Numbered from the stretch's first letter, positions 24,771-34,063 are shown. The stretch is DNA of 64,000 bases from Flavobacteriales bacterium (GCA_020635715.1 JACJZG010000001.1:124001-188000), one strand, 5' to 3'. Program-made: numbers and translations. Notes: generated by a model from the sequence alone, not told the origin.

Positions 24771-26066
24771 ATGAAACCGAAGTATAGGAGCGAGCATTCC
24801 GGTCGCGGCCTGAACCGCAGTGACCAGACGTACGCCCAGTTCACATCCCTTATCCTGACGGACCCCAACACCATAGCCCAGTACGCCGCGTTCTTCGCAC
24901 CTTTGTTGGGCTTGGAAAAGACCGCCGCTCCGACTGAACGGGTGAACCTAGGGCACCTGCCATACCTGGACGGCTTGCGAGGCGTGGCGATCCTCGCGGT
25001 TTTCTTCTTTCATAGTCTTAATCCAGCATTCAGGTTCGACAAACTTCCTTGGGCCGGTGTATCCCGGGACTGGGGGTACTCCAGTGAGTTCCTCATGGTC
25101 TATCCATTCTCCTTCGGCTACCTAGGGGTCGCTATCTTCTTCGTGATCAGTGGGTATTGTATCCATCTGAGCCATATGAGGAATAGTCGCGATGGATGGA
25201 CGGGCTTCTTCATCCGCCGCTGGTTCAGGATCTATCCCGCCTATCTTCTTGCGATCGCTGTATTCCTGCTCGTTCCTCCCTGGGGTGGCATATGGATGAA
25301 TGCGGACAGGCTTGTGCAGGTGTGCGCCAGTGTATTCGCCGTACAGAATCTGTCGCCACAACACATCTATGGCATTAATCCTTCATTCTGGAGCATTGCA
25401 GTGGAGATACAACTGTATCTGATCTATCCGCTCCTGCTTCTACTGGTTCGATGGCTGGATTGGAAAAGGACCTTGATCCTCGTTGGTACAATGGAATTCA
25501 TGCTTCGCGTGTTGCCCTATTTCCTTGCCCGGAACGACTTGGGAATGATCCCATTCTCGATCCGCTCGTCTCCATTCACCTATTGGGCCAGTTGGGCCGT
25601 TGGCGCATATCTAGCTGAATCGCATATGCGTAACAAGTCTTCACTGCTCGCACGGTTGCGATTCGACACTCCGCTCATCCTAACGCTTGTCGCCGCACAA
25701 TTCAAGCTGACCGACCCACTCACCTTTCCATTGTGCGCTTTGACCACGGCGATCGCCATGGACAGGCTGCACCGTGGAAATTGGAGAGCCCCTGATACTG
25801 GTATTCGAACCTTGATCTGGAAGCATCTATCCAAGGTCGGTGTTATCAGCTATAGTTTCTATCTCTTCCACCAGCCGATCCTCAGCAAAGTGGGAAAGAG
25901 TCTTCGCGAGATGCTTCCCCCATTGGCTATCGTCGGTTGTTTGCTTCTACTCTATCCCCTGATACTGATGGTGGCAAGGCTGGGTCATCGCTACCTGGAA
26001 CTTCCATCCATATCACTCGGCAAAAAGGCGATCACCTACCTCCGAGCACGGAGGAGTACCGGGTAA
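24771..26066 (+). CDS. Acyltransferase family 3 membrane protein
   Basis: About 431 residues from the ATG at 24771 (a GTG lies one codon earlier). Acyltransferase-3 features: LPYLDGLRGVAILAVFFFHSLNP with the expected histidine, GYLGVAIFFVISGYCIHLSH, and the R-R-x-x-R-I-Y-P site in FFIRRWFRIYPAYLLA. About ten helices follow. Such enzymes O-acylate sugars of surface polysaccharides, often with acetate. The gene is visibly AT-richer than its surroundings and stands alone, facing away from the DUF5819-like gene, which suggests recent acquisition. Confidence 0.9.
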   Translation: MKPKYRSEHSGRGLNRSDQTYAQFTSLILTDPNTIAQYAAFFAPLLGLEKTAAPTERVNLGHLPYLDGLRGVAILAVFFFHSLNPAFRFDKLPWAGVSRDWGYSSEFLMVYPFSFGYLGVAIFFVISGYCIHLSHMRNSRDGWTGFFIRRWFRIYPAYLLAIAVFLLVPPWGGIWMNADRLVQVCASVFAVQNLSPQHIYGINPSFWSIAVEIQLYLIYPLLLLLVRWLDWKRTLILVGTMEFMLRVLPYFLARNDLGMIPFSIRSSPFTYWASWAVGAYLAESHMRNKSSLLARLRFDTPLILTLVAAQFKLTDPLTFPLCALTTAIAMDRLHRGNWRAPDTGIRTLIWKHLSKVGVISYSFYLFHQPILSKVGKSLREMLPPLAIVGCLLLLYPLILMVARLGHRYLELPSISLGKKAITYLRARRSTG

Positions 26067-26110
26067 TAAGAGCCCGGGAAAACCAGGATCGCTCTTCCCA
26101 CTCATGTTCC

Positions 26111-26118
26111 CACCTTTG
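26111..26118 (+). promoter_or_regulatory. Near-match -7 element CACCTTTG for the fumarylacetoacetase gene
   Basis: CACCTTTG differs from TAnnTTTG only in its first base and stands 6 bases ahead of the ATG at 26125. This supports that ATG rather than the in-frame ATG at 26104, which would lie upstream of the element. Confidence 0.4.
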
Positions 26119-26124
26119 CGGTCC

Positions 26125-27408
26125 ATGGCCCAGCATCCCAACGACCCCTCCCTCCGCTCCTGGATCCCCGTACCGAAGGACAGCGACTTCCCCATCCAGA
26201 ACCTGCCCTTGGGTATCGCCGCGTGGAACGGGGAGCCACCGGTCCCCTGCACGCGCATCGGTGATACGGTCGTCGATCTCAGCATCCTGGCCGATTCCGC
26301 GATGCTCGATGGACTGGACATCCCACGTGAAGCCTTCCTCGCCCCGCACCTCAACGCGATCATGGCGCACGGCAAGACGGCTGTCAGGGCGCTGCGCGAG
26401 CGGCTGAGCGAACTGCTGCGCGCGGACAACACGAGCTTCCGGGACGATAATACCCTGCGTGAGGATGCGCTACTCCCCTTGGACCAGGTGGTGATGCACC
26501 TACCGGTGCAGGTGGGCGACTACACCGATTTCTACAGCAGCCGTCAACATGCCTACAACGTGGGCGTGATGTTCCGCGATCCCGCCAATGCCCTCCTTCC
26601 GAACTGGCTGCACCTGCCGGTGGGCTATCACGGCCGCAGCAGCAGCATTGTGGTGAGCGGCACACCGATCCACCGACCGATGGGCCAGTACAAGCCGGCG
26701 CCGGACGCTGCTCCGGTCTTCGGCGCCTCGCGGCAGCTGGACTTCGAACTGGAGGTGGCCTTCATCACCTTCGATGGCAAGCCGCTCGGTCAGCGCATCA
26801 GCACGGCGGAGGCGGAGGACCATATCCTCGGCCTGGTGCTCTTCAACGACTGGAGCGCGCGCGATATCCAGGCCTGGGAATACGTGCCCCTGGGCCCCTT
26901 CCTCGGCAAGAACTTCGGCAGCAGCATGAGCCCCTGGGTGGTGCTCCTGGATGCCCTCGAACCGTTCCGTGTCTCCTCCCCACAACAGGATCCGGAGGTC
27001 CTTCCCTACCTGAAGCAGGGCCCGAAGCACCACTTCGACATCGGTCTGGAGGTGAGCATCACCCCGGAGGGTGGTGAGGAGAACGTGATCTGCCGCAGCA
27101 ACCTGAAGCATCTGTATTGGAGCATGGCGCAGCAACTGGCCCACCATACCGTGAACGGCTGCAACGTGCGGGCGGGAGATGTCATGGCCAGCGGCACCAT
27201 CAGCGGTGAGGAGCCCGGCAGCTTCGGCAGTTTGCTGGAGCTGAGCTGGAAGGGCACGAAGCCGATCGCACTGAAGGACGGGGCCCAGCGCACCTTCATC
27301 CAGGATGGGGATACGGTGACGATACGCGGGCATGCAGCGGCGGGCGGGGTACGTATCGGTTTCGGCGAGGTGCGTGGCGAAGTGCTGCCCGCCGTTCCGT
27401 TCGCCTGA
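26125..27408 (+). CDS. fahA: Fumarylacetoacetase
   Basis: A protein of 427 residues from MAQHPNDPSLRSWIPV. It hydrolyses fumarylacetoacetate to fumarate and acetoacetate at the end of tyrosine breakdown. The N-terminal domain includes DFPIQNLPLGIAAW. The catalytic C-terminal domain has YTDFYSSRQHAYNVGVMFR (Asp and His of the active site), GYHGRSSSIVVSG, DFELEVAFI, LFNDWSARDIQAWEY and LGKNFGSSMSPWVV, all hallmark blocks. Length is as expected. No other tyrosine-catabolic gene is nearby. Confidence 0.97.
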   Translation: MAQHPNDPSLRSWIPVPKDSDFPIQNLPLGIAAWNGEPPVPCTRIGDTVVDLSILADSAMLDGLDIPREAFLAPHLNAIMAHGKTAVRALRERLSELLRADNTSFRDDNTLREDALLPLDQVVMHLPVQVGDYTDFYSSRQHAYNVGVMFRDPANALLPNWLHLPVGYHGRSSSIVVSGTPIHRPMGQYKPAPDAAPVFGASRQLDFELEVAFITFDGKPLGQRISTAEAEDHILGLVLFNDWSARDIQAWEYVPLGPFLGKNFGSSMSPWVVLLDALEPFRVSSPQQDPEVLPYLKQGPKHHFDIGLEVSITPEGGEENVICRSNLKHLYWSMAQQLAHHTVNGCNVRAGDVMASGTISGEEPGSFGSLLELSWKGTKPIALKDGAQRTFIQDGDTVTIRGHAAAGGVRIGFGEVRGEVLPAVPFA

Positions 27409-27418
27409 TCGCAGGCGC

Positions 27419-27427
27419 TAACTTTCG
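27419..27427 (+). promoter_or_regulatory. Near-match promoter element TAACTTTCG for rel
   Basis: TAACTTTCG resembles TAnnTTTG or TAnnTTCG with one extra base and ends 4 bases before the rel ATG at 27432. If used, the transcript would be essentially leaderless. Confidence 0.35.
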
Positions 27428-27431
27428 GCGG

Positions 27432-29681
27432 ATGACCGACCCGAAGAGCACGAAGGAGGCCAGGGAGATCCAGAAGGTCCAGATCGATCCCGTGAAGGAA
27501 CGGGCCGAGATCCTGCGACGCTATCGCAGTCTGTTGCGCTCCATCCGCGGAGAGCGCTCCACCGAGGACAACCGGATGATCCGGAAGGCCTTCAACATCG
27601 CGGTGGAGGCGCACAAGGAGCAGCGCCGCAAGAGCGGTGAGCCCTACATCTACCACCCCATCGCGGTGGCGCGGATCTGCGCGGAGGAGATCGGACTGGG
27701 CACCACCAGCGTGGTGGCCGCGCTCATGCACGACACGGTTGAGGACACCGACCTCACGCTGGACGATGTGCGGGACCTATTCGGCCCGACCGTGGCCACC
27801 ATCATCGACGGGCTCACGAAGATCAGCGGCATGCAGTTCGGCACGGACAGCATCCAGGCGGAGAACTTCCGCAAGGTGCTGATGACCCTGGCGCAGGACG
27901 TGCGGGTGATCCTGGTGAAGCTGGCGGACCGCCTGCACAACATGCGCACCCTGGACAGTATGGCGCGCGACAAGCAGTTGAAGATCGCCAGCGAAACGCT
28001 CTTCCTCTATGCCCCGCTCGCGCATCGCCTGGGCCTGTACAACATCAAGAGCGAACTGGAGGACCTCGCGCTCAAGTTCAAGGAACCATTGATCTATGCG
28101 GACATCAGCCAGCGCTTGAAGAAGGGCGAGGCCGTGCGCCGCCGCTTCATCAGCCGCTTCATCCTGCCGATCAGGGAGGCGATGGACAAGGAGGGGTTCA
28201 AGTACGAGATCAAGGGCCGGCCCAAGAGCGTGCACAGCATCTACAACAAGATGCTGAAGAAGAACGTGTCCTTCGAGGAGGTGTACGACGTCTTCGCCAT
28301 CCGCATCATCATCGACACGCGGCCCGAGCTGGAGAAGGCCGACTGTTGGAAGGTGTACAGCATCGTGACGGACTACTACCAGCCCAACCCCGACCGGCTG
28401 CGCGACTGGATCAGCACACCGAAGACTAACGGGTACGAGAGCCTGCAGACCACGGTGATGAGCCCGGGCGGCCGGTGGGTGGAAGTGCAGATCCGCAGCC
28501 AGCGCATGGACGAGATCGCCGAGATGGGCCTGGCCGCGCACTACCGCTACAAGGATGAGCAGGAGCACACCAGCGCGCTGGACAACTGGCTCAACCGGAT
28601 CCGCGAGATGCTCGACGACACCGGTGGCAACGCCGTGGACTTCGTGCGCGACTTCAAGCTGGACCTGTTCAGCGACGAGATCGTGGTCTTCACGCCGAAC
28701 GGCGAGATGCGCAACCTGCCCACCGGTGCCACCGCGCTCGACTTCGCCTTCGAGATCCACACCCAGATCGGCCGCCAGTGCATCGGCGCCAAGGTGAACC
28801 ACAAGCTTGTACCACTGAGCCAGCCCCTGAAGAGCGGCGATCAGATCGAGATCATCACCAGCAAGAAGCAGCAGCCCAAGGAGGACTGGCTCACCTACGC
28901 GGTCACCGCGAAGGCCAAGCATCGCATCAAACAGGCCCTGCGCGAGCAGAAACGCAAGCTGGCCGTGGTGGGCCGGGAGGCCGTGCAGCGCCAGCTGCGC
29001 AGCTGGGGCGCCAAGGTGGACGCGGGGAACGTGAACGCCCTGGTGGAACACTTCGCCCGCAAGGACGCCACCGACCTGTACTACCAGGTGGCGCGCGGCA
29101 AGCACCAGCTGGAGAAGATCACCGGCATGCACGTCAAGTCCGGAAGACTGACCCTGCCGAAAGTGGTGCGCACCGAGGAGGAACGGTCGCTGGAGGAAGT
29201 GGTGGCCGAGATCCGCGGCAGCGACAAGAACGCCGCACTCGTGCTGGGCGATGACCTGAAGCGGATCGACTATCAGCTTTCGAGCTGCTGCAACCCCATC
29301 GCCGGCGACGACGTCTTCGGCTTCATCAGCCCGGACGATGGCATCAAGATCCACCGGGTGAACTGCCCCAACGCGGTGCAGCTGATGAGCAACTTCGCCT
29401 ACCGCATCGTGAAGGCGCGCTGGAAGGGCAAGGACACCGTGGAGTTCCTGGCGGGCATCCGCTTCAGCGGGATCGACGAGGTGGGTCTGGTGAACAAGAT
29501 CACGAACATCATCAGCCACGAGCACAACGTGAACATGCGCGCCATCAGCTTCGAGAGCAACGACGGCATCTTCTCCGGCAAGGTGATGGCCTTCGTGCAT
29601 GATACGGACCACCTCAACGCGCTCATGGACAAGCTGCGCCGGGTGCGCGGGGTGCGCAGCGTGGAGCGGGTGGACCACTGA
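27432..29681 (+). CDS. rel: Bifunctional (p)ppGpp synthetase/hydrolase Rel/SpoT
   Basis: The protein has 749 residues. The N-terminal HD hydrolase domain reads YIYHPIAVARICAEE and VVAALMHDTVEDTDLT with the HD pair intact. The synthetase domain follows with KGRPKSVHSIYNKM, EVYDVFAIRIIID, TPKTNGYESLQTTV and EVQIRSQRMDEIAE. A TGS domain (about residues 410-470, DEIVVFTPNGEMRNLPTGA), a linker with SSCCNPIAGDDV, and a C-terminal ACT domain complete the long RSH form. It makes and degrades the starvation alarmone (p)ppGpp at the ribosome. Both catalytic halves look active. Confidence 0.97.
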   Translation: MTDPKSTKEAREIQKVQIDPVKERAEILRRYRSLLRSIRGERSTEDNRMIRKAFNIAVEAHKEQRRKSGEPYIYHPIAVARICAEEIGLGTTSVVAALMHDTVEDTDLTLDDVRDLFGPTVATIIDGLTKISGMQFGTDSIQAENFRKVLMTLAQDVRVILVKLADRLHNMRTLDSMARDKQLKIASETLFLYAPLAHRLGLYNIKSELEDLALKFKEPLIYADISQRLKKGEAVRRRFISRFILPIREAMDKEGFKYEIKGRPKSVHSIYNKMLKKNVSFEEVYDVFAIRIIIDTRPELEKADCWKVYSIVTDYYQPNPDRLRDWISTPKTNGYESLQTTVMSPGGRWVEVQIRSQRMDEIAEMGLAAHYRYKDEQEHTSALDNWLNRIREMLDDTGGNAVDFVRDFKLDLFSDEIVVFTPNGEMRNLPTGATALDFAFEIHTQIGRQCIGAKVNHKLVPLSQPLKSGDQIEIITSKKQQPKEDWLTYAVTAKAKHRIKQALREQKRKLAVVGREAVQRQLRSWGAKVDAGNVNALVEHFARKDATDLYYQVARGKHQLEKITGMHVKSGRLTLPKVVRTEEERSLEEVVAEIRGSDKNAALVLGDDLKRIDYQLSSCCNPIAGDDVFGFISPDDGIKIHRVNCPNAVQLMSNFAYRIVKARWKGKDTVEFLAGIRFSGIDEVGLVNKITNIISHEHNVNMRAISFESNDGIFSGKVMAFVHDTDHLNALMDKLRRVRGVRSVERVDH

Positions 29682-29772
29682 TCCGCGAGGCCCCGCTGCA
29701 CCGCGTGGACCGGCTGATCGGCACCGGCCCAGCCGCAGCACACGGCACGGTGATGGTCCGATACGCGTCCCT

Positions 29773-29780
29773 TACCTTTG
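29773..29780 (+). promoter_or_regulatory. -7 promoter element TACCTTTG for the Fur/STAS/purA run
   Basis: TACCTTTG stands 5 bases ahead of the Fur-family ATG at 29786. This places the transcription start at or next to the start codon. It is the only promoter element noticed ahead of the overlapping Fur, STAS, purA run. Confidence 0.6.
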
Positions 29781-29785
29781 CCGCC

Positions 29786-30241
29786 ATGGTGGCGGTCGAC
29801 CAACAGGCAAGCGTGCAGCGCATCTTCAGCGAGTACCTTGAACGACACGGGCACCGGAAAACGCCGGAACGCTTCGCCATCCTGAGCGAGGTATACGCCC
29901 ACGATGGCCACTTCGACATCGAACGGCTCTATGGCCGCATGAAGATGAAGAAGTACCGCGTGAGCCGCGCCACCCTGTACAACACCATGGACCTGTTGCT
30001 GGACTGTGAGCTCGTTCGGCGGCATCATTTCAACGGCACCCATTCGCAGTTCGAACGCGCCCACGCCAACCGCCAGCATGACCACCTGATCTGCACCACC
30101 TGCGGCCAGGTCCAGGAGTTCTGTGATCCGCGCATCCAGCAGATCAGGAACACGGCCAGCGAAGTGATGGGCTTTGAAGTCCGCTACCATACCCTGCAGA
30201 TCCATGGGACCTGCGCCAGTTGCCTCGAAAAACGTCAATGA
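29786..30241 (+). CDS. Fur-family metal-dependent transcriptional regulator
   Basis: The protein has 151 residues. The N-terminal winged helix contains HRKTPERFAILSEVY and YRVSRATLYNTMDLLLDCELV, the Fur DNA-recognition region. The dimerisation/metal domain has HDHLICTTCGQVQEFCDP and a closing HGTCASCLEKRQ, giving two CxxC zinc pairs. Iron-type Fur is most likely from the HDHLIC segment, but Zur or PerR cannot be excluded. The start at 29786 is set by the TACCTTTG element; an earlier in-frame start lies upstream of it. The stop overlaps the STAS gene (ATGA). Confidence 0.92.
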   Translation: MVAVDQQASVQRIFSEYLERHGHRKTPERFAILSEVYAHDGHFDIERLYGRMKMKKYRVSRATLYNTMDLLLDCELVRRHHFNGTHSQFERAHANRQHDHLICTTCGQVQEFCDPRIQQIRNTASEVMGFEVRYHTLQIHGTCASCLEKRQ

Positions 30242-30609
30242 CCATGACCGTGACCGACCGCCCTATGTTCGACCTTGCCGTCTCCGATGAACGCAACTGC
30301 AAGGTGTTCCACCTCAAGGGCCGCCTGATGGACCAGCAGCAGGCCGACCGCCTCATGAGCACCCTGGATGCCGAACTGGGCGGCGGGCACAGCACCGTGG
30401 TATTGGACATGAGCGAGCTTCAATACATGAACAGCACGGGGCTCAACATCCTCATCAACGTGCTCACGCGCACCCGCAATGCCGGCGGCGATACGCTGAT
30501 CTCCGGTGTGTCCAACAGTGTGCGTCAGCTCTTCCTCGTCACCAAGCTCGATACCGTGTTCACCCTCACGGCGACGGTGGACGAGGCCGTGGCCAAACTG
30601 AGCGCATGA
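30238..30609 (+). CDS. STAS-domain anti-sigma factor antagonist-like protein
   Basis: The protein has 123 residues. The STAS core contains VVLDMSELQYMNSTGLNILI, in which the serine of M-N-S-T-G-L is the canonical phosphorylation site of SpoIIAA/RsbV-type antagonists. KVFHLKGRLMDQQQADRL forms the first strands. Such proteins release a partner when dephosphorylated. No anti-sigma kinase or PP2C phosphatase lies in the window, so its partners are elsewhere. It overlaps both the Fur-family gene and purA by ATGA. Confidence 0.88.
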   Translation: MTMTVTDRPMFDLAVSDERNCKVFHLKGRLMDQQQADRLMSTLDAELGGGHSTVVLDMSELQYMNSTGLNILINVLTRTRNAGGDTLISGVSNSVRQLFLVTKLDTVFTLTATVDEAVAKLSA

Positions 30610-31883
30610 GCTCCGCCCGCATGGATGTGCTCCTTGGTGCCCAATGGGGCGATGAGGGCAAGGGCAAGGTGGTGGATGTGCTCGCACCCGATTACGACAT
30701 CATCGCCCGGTTCCAGGGTGGCCCCAACGCCGGACACACCCTGATCTTCGATGGACGCAAGTTCGTGCTGCACACCATCCCCAGCGGCGTGTTCCGCGAA
30801 GGCACCATCAACCTGGTGGGCAATGGCGTGGTGATCGATCCGGTGACCCTGGTGAAGGAGATCAATGGTCTTGAAGCGGCAGGTGTGGATGTTAGGAAGA
30901 ACCTGCTGGTATCCCGGCGTGCGCACCTGATCCTGCCCACGCATCGCGCGCTCGACGCGGCCAGCGAGGCGGAAAAGGGCAGCGGCCGGATCGGAAGCAC
31001 CCTGAAGGGGATCGGCCCCACCTACATGGACAAGACCGGTCGCAACGGCCTGCGCGTCGGTGATCTGGAACTGCCCGACCGCATGGACCGCTTCCATGCG
31101 CTCACGAGGAAACACGAGCGCCTGCTCGCCCTGAACGATCGCCCGGGTGCGCCCAGCGAGGCCGCCGAGGAATGGCTCGCCGCCGTGGAGCTGCTTCGTT
31201 CGCTGCAGCTGGTGGACAGTGAACATTACCTGGACCAGGCCCTGCGGAGCGGCAAACGCATCCTGGCCGAAGGAGCACAAGGAACCCTGCTCGACATCGA
31301 CTTCGGCACCTACCCCTTCGTCACCAGCAGCAATACCATTTCCGCCGGCGCCTGCACCGGTCTCGGCATCGCACCCAACCGCATCGGCAAGGTCGTCGGG
31401 ATCTTCAAGGCCTACTGCACCCGCGTGGGCAGCGGACCCTTCCCCACCGAACTGCATGATGATGTCGGTGAGCACATCCGCCAGGTGGGCCATGAATTCG
31501 GAAGCACCACGGGCCGCGCCCGCCGCTGCGGCTGGCTTGACCTGCCCGCACTGCATTACGCGGTGATGATCAATGGCGTGACGGAACTGGCCATGATGAA
31601 GGCCGATGTGCTGAGCGACATGGCCGACCTGCGCATCTGCACCGGCTACAAGGTGAACGGCCAGGTGACCGACCGCATGCCCTACGACATCTCGGGTACC
31701 ATTGAACCAGTGCTCGAAGCCATCGAGGGTTGGGGCCCGCTGCACACCGATGATCCGCTGCCGGCGGGACTGGAACGGTACATCGCCATGATCGAGGCGC
31801 ATGTCGGGGTGCCGGTGAAACTCGTATCGCTCGGACCGGACCGCGAGCAGACCCTGCACCGGGCCGGAGCATTGGTGAACTGA
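30606..31883 (+). CDS. purA: Adenylosuccinate synthetase
   Basis: The protein has 425 residues. It converts IMP, aspartate and GTP to adenylosuccinate, the first committed step to AMP. Signature blocks: VLLGAQWGDEGKGKVVDVL (catalytic Asp and phosphate loop), FQGGPNAGHTL with the catalytic His, RIGSTLKGIGPTYMDKTGR, LAEGAQGTLLDIDFGTYPFVTSS, and TTGRARRCGWLDL. Length is typical. The ATG overlaps the STAS stop. Confidence 0.98.
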   Translation: MSSARMDVLLGAQWGDEGKGKVVDVLAPDYDIIARFQGGPNAGHTLIFDGRKFVLHTIPSGVFREGTINLVGNGVVIDPVTLVKEINGLEAAGVDVRKNLLVSRRAHLILPTHRALDAASEAEKGSGRIGSTLKGIGPTYMDKTGRNGLRVGDLELPDRMDRFHALTRKHERLLALNDRPGAPSEAAEEWLAAVELLRSLQLVDSEHYLDQALRSGKRILAEGAQGTLLDIDFGTYPFVTSSNTISAGACTGLGIAPNRIGKVVGIFKAYCTRVGSGPFPTELHDDVGEHIRQVGHEFGSTTGRARRCGWLDLPALHYAVMINGVTELAMMKADVLSDMADLRICTGYKVNGQVTDRMPYDISGTIEPVLEAIEGWGPLHTDDPLPAGLERYIAMIEAHVGVPVKLVSLGPDREQTLHRAGALVN

Positions 31884-31888
31884 ACCGT

Positions 31889-33289
31889 ATGGCCCGCCCT
31901 GCGCACGATCGAGCGCGGCATCCGGCCGATCCCGAACGATCGATCGCTGCGCTCGTCAACCGCCTGCACGATGCGCTCGGCCCCGAAGTGGAAGGCTTTG
32001 GCACCGCCTTGCGCACCGACCCTCCGGTCAGCATCCGCATCAATCCCGCGAAGTGGCGGAATGCACCGGAGACCGATCCCGTGCCCTGGTGCGCCCACGG
32101 CCGTTACCTGGCGGAGCGACCAGCCTTCACCTTCGACCCCCTGTTGCATGCCGGTGCCTACTATGTGCAGGAAGCCGCGAGCATGCTTATCGAGCAGGCG
32201 GTGCAGGCGAGCGGACTGGCGGATGAACGGATCCTCGCCCTCGACCTGTGCGCGGCACCCGGCGGCAAGAGCACCCACCTGCGCGATCTGCTCCATCCTG
32301 ACGCCCTGTTGGTGAGCAATGAAGTGAACGGTGAGCGCCGCTCCGTGCTGAAGGAGAACCTGTGGAAATGGGGGGCGGCCAACGTCCTGATCACGGGCGC
32401 CGCTCCGGAACGGTTCGGTCGGCTGGAAGGTCTTTTCGACCTGGTGCTGGTGGATGCCCCGTGCTCCGGCGAAGGCATGGTGCGGAAGGATCCTCATGCG
32501 CTCCGGCAGTGGTCGCCTTCACTGGTGGAGCAATGCACCACCGTTCAGCGCGCTGTGCTCGCGCAGGCGTGGAACTGCCTGAGACCAGGTGGCCACCTCA
32601 TCTACAGCACCTGCACTTGGGAGATCGGCGAGAACGAAGCACGTATCAAGGAACTGGTGGACGATGGCGGGGAAGTGATCGCCATACCATCCGACAGCGC
32701 CAGCGGCATTCTCGCGACCTCGCACCTTGGCATCGCCGCATTGCGGTGCTACCCGCATCGGCTGCGGGGAGAAGGCTTCGTGCTATCCCTGCTGCGCAAG
32801 CCCGGTGATCGCGGAACAATGGGTGTGATGCCGCAGGAGCCAGCACACCAGGGCACTGAACTGGCCTGGCTGCGACCGACACGGAGCTGGCGGACCATCG
32901 AGCAGGGGGATGAGCTCTTCGCCATCGATGGCAGCTGGGTGCGGACCATCGAAACACTGCAACGATCGTTATCCGTTGTATCCCCAGGCATCCCACTTGC
33001 CGAAAGGAAGGCCGGTAGCTGGCGTCCGCATGCCGGACTGGCCCTTGCACAGGACCTTGACCTGGACCGCCACCTGATCCTCGATCTCGACCTAGACCAG
33101 GCCATCGACTTGCTGCGAGGGCAGAGCATCGGTGCAAGAGAAGCGACCGGCACCGCGCTGGCCACCTATCGCGGCATTCCCCTGTCCTGGCTGCAAGGCG
33201 CGGGGAATCGGTGGAACAACCGCTGGCCCGCGCCCTGGCGCATCCGATCGGCACGCCCTTCGGCACCGCCCGTATCTTGGTCCACCTGA
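31889..33289 (+). CDS. RsmF/RsmB-like rRNA cytosine-C5 methyltransferase
   Basis: The protein has 466 residues. The NOL1/NOP2/Sun core reads AGAYYVQEAASMLIEQAV, LALDLCAAPGGKSTHLRDL (SAM motif I), LVLVDAPCSGEGMVRKDP with one catalytic Cys, and LIYSTCTWEIGENE with the second. A C-terminal extension of about 150 residues ends with WRIR-type basic sequence, matching the RsmF layout with a PUA-like tail. It probably methylates a cytosine of 16S rRNA. It starts 5 bases after purA. Confidence 0.92.
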   Translation: MARPAHDRARHPADPERSIAALVNRLHDALGPEVEGFGTALRTDPPVSIRINPAKWRNAPETDPVPWCAHGRYLAERPAFTFDPLLHAGAYYVQEAASMLIEQAVQASGLADERILALDLCAAPGGKSTHLRDLLHPDALLVSNEVNGERRSVLKENLWKWGAANVLITGAAPERFGRLEGLFDLVLVDAPCSGEGMVRKDPHALRQWSPSLVEQCTTVQRAVLAQAWNCLRPGGHLIYSTCTWEIGENEARIKELVDDGGEVIAIPSDSASGILATSHLGIAALRCYPHRLRGEGFVLSLLRKPGDRGTMGVMPQEPAHQGTELAWLRPTRSWRTIEQGDELFAIDGSWVRTIETLQRSLSVVSPGIPLAERKAGSWRPHAGLALAQDLDLDRHLILDLDLDQAIDLLRGQSIGAREATGTALATYRGIPLSWLQGAGNRWNNRWPAPWRIRSARPSAPPVSWST

Positions 33290-33331
33290 CCCACCGTCGT
33301 TCCGGGCGGCCGGTCATGGTGCCCACTGCCG

Positions 33332-34063
33332 ATGGATCGTTTCCTGGATTGGTTCGAGGAGCATAAGGTGAGCGTGATCGGCACGCTGGCCCTGCATTCC
33401 ATGCTGCTCTTCCTGTTCACCCTTCTGGAGCTGCGCAACGAACCCATGGCGGAGACCATGAGCATGTCCCACGTGGATGTGCTGGAACCGGAAAAGGCCG
33501 AGGAACTGATGGAGCGGATCGAGCATCCGGAGCTCGTCGCGGCCCGGGAGGTGATCAATGCCACGAGCAACATCACGGCGGAACGCGTGACCAACCAGTT
33601 CTCCCACGCCCGCCTGGCCGAGCGGGTGGAGAATGACCTGAAGGCGATGGAGCAGGCCGAATTCGACCGGCTGGCCCAGGAGCGCCGTGACCAGGGCAAG
33701 GAGATCGTGATCCCCGAGCTGGACCCGACCAAGTGGAACAAGGAGCAGTACATGAAGACCGCCGCTGAACCGGTGAAGGTGGAAGGCGCCACCACCGTCT
33801 GGCATGATCTGAAAGGAAGGACCCGGGAGAACGATGTTCCCGGTTACCTCTGCAAGGAGATGGGGCGGGTGGCGGTGGCGATATCCGTGGATCGACAGGG
33901 GCGGGTGGTGAAGGCCGACCACGATGCGGCGCGCAGCCAGAATGCGGACGCGTGCATGCTCGAACATGCGATGGCCTCCGCCAAACGCGCGCGCTTCAGC
34001 GCCCAACCTACTGCCAGCGAGCCTCAGAATGGCACCCTCTACTTCCTATTCATGCCCCAATAG
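33332..34063 (+). CDS. TonB-family-like single-span membrane protein
   Basis: The protein has 243 residues. An N-terminal cytoplasmic segment is followed by one helix (VIGTLALHSMLLFLFTLL) and a long charged helical region. The C-terminal 90 residues (MGRVAVAISVDRQGRVVKAD, then CMLEHAMASAKRARFSAQP and GTLYFLFMPQ) resemble the TonB C-terminal fold. Unlike classical TonB, it lacks a Pro-rich linker. It may be a TonB-like transducer or an envelope protein using the same fold. Its TAG stop lies inside the first of the two dyads ahead of hsp20. Confidence 0.65.
   Translation: MDRFLDWFEEHKVSVIGTLALHSMLLFLFTLLELRNEPMAETMSMSHVDVLEPEKAEELMERIEHPELVAAREVINATSNITAERVTNQFSHARLAERVENDLKAMEQAEFDRLAQERRDQGKEIVIPELDPTKWNKEQYMKTAAEPVKVEGATTVWHDLKGRTRENDVPGYLCKEMGRVAVAISVDRQGRVVKADHDAARSQNADACMLEHAMASAKRARFSAQPTASEPQNGTLYFLFMPQ

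Noticed and set aside
27777..29741. A 654-residue open frame on the minus strand
   Set aside because: It is the antisense shadow of rel and has the repetitive, His/Leu/Val-rich composition of such shadows.
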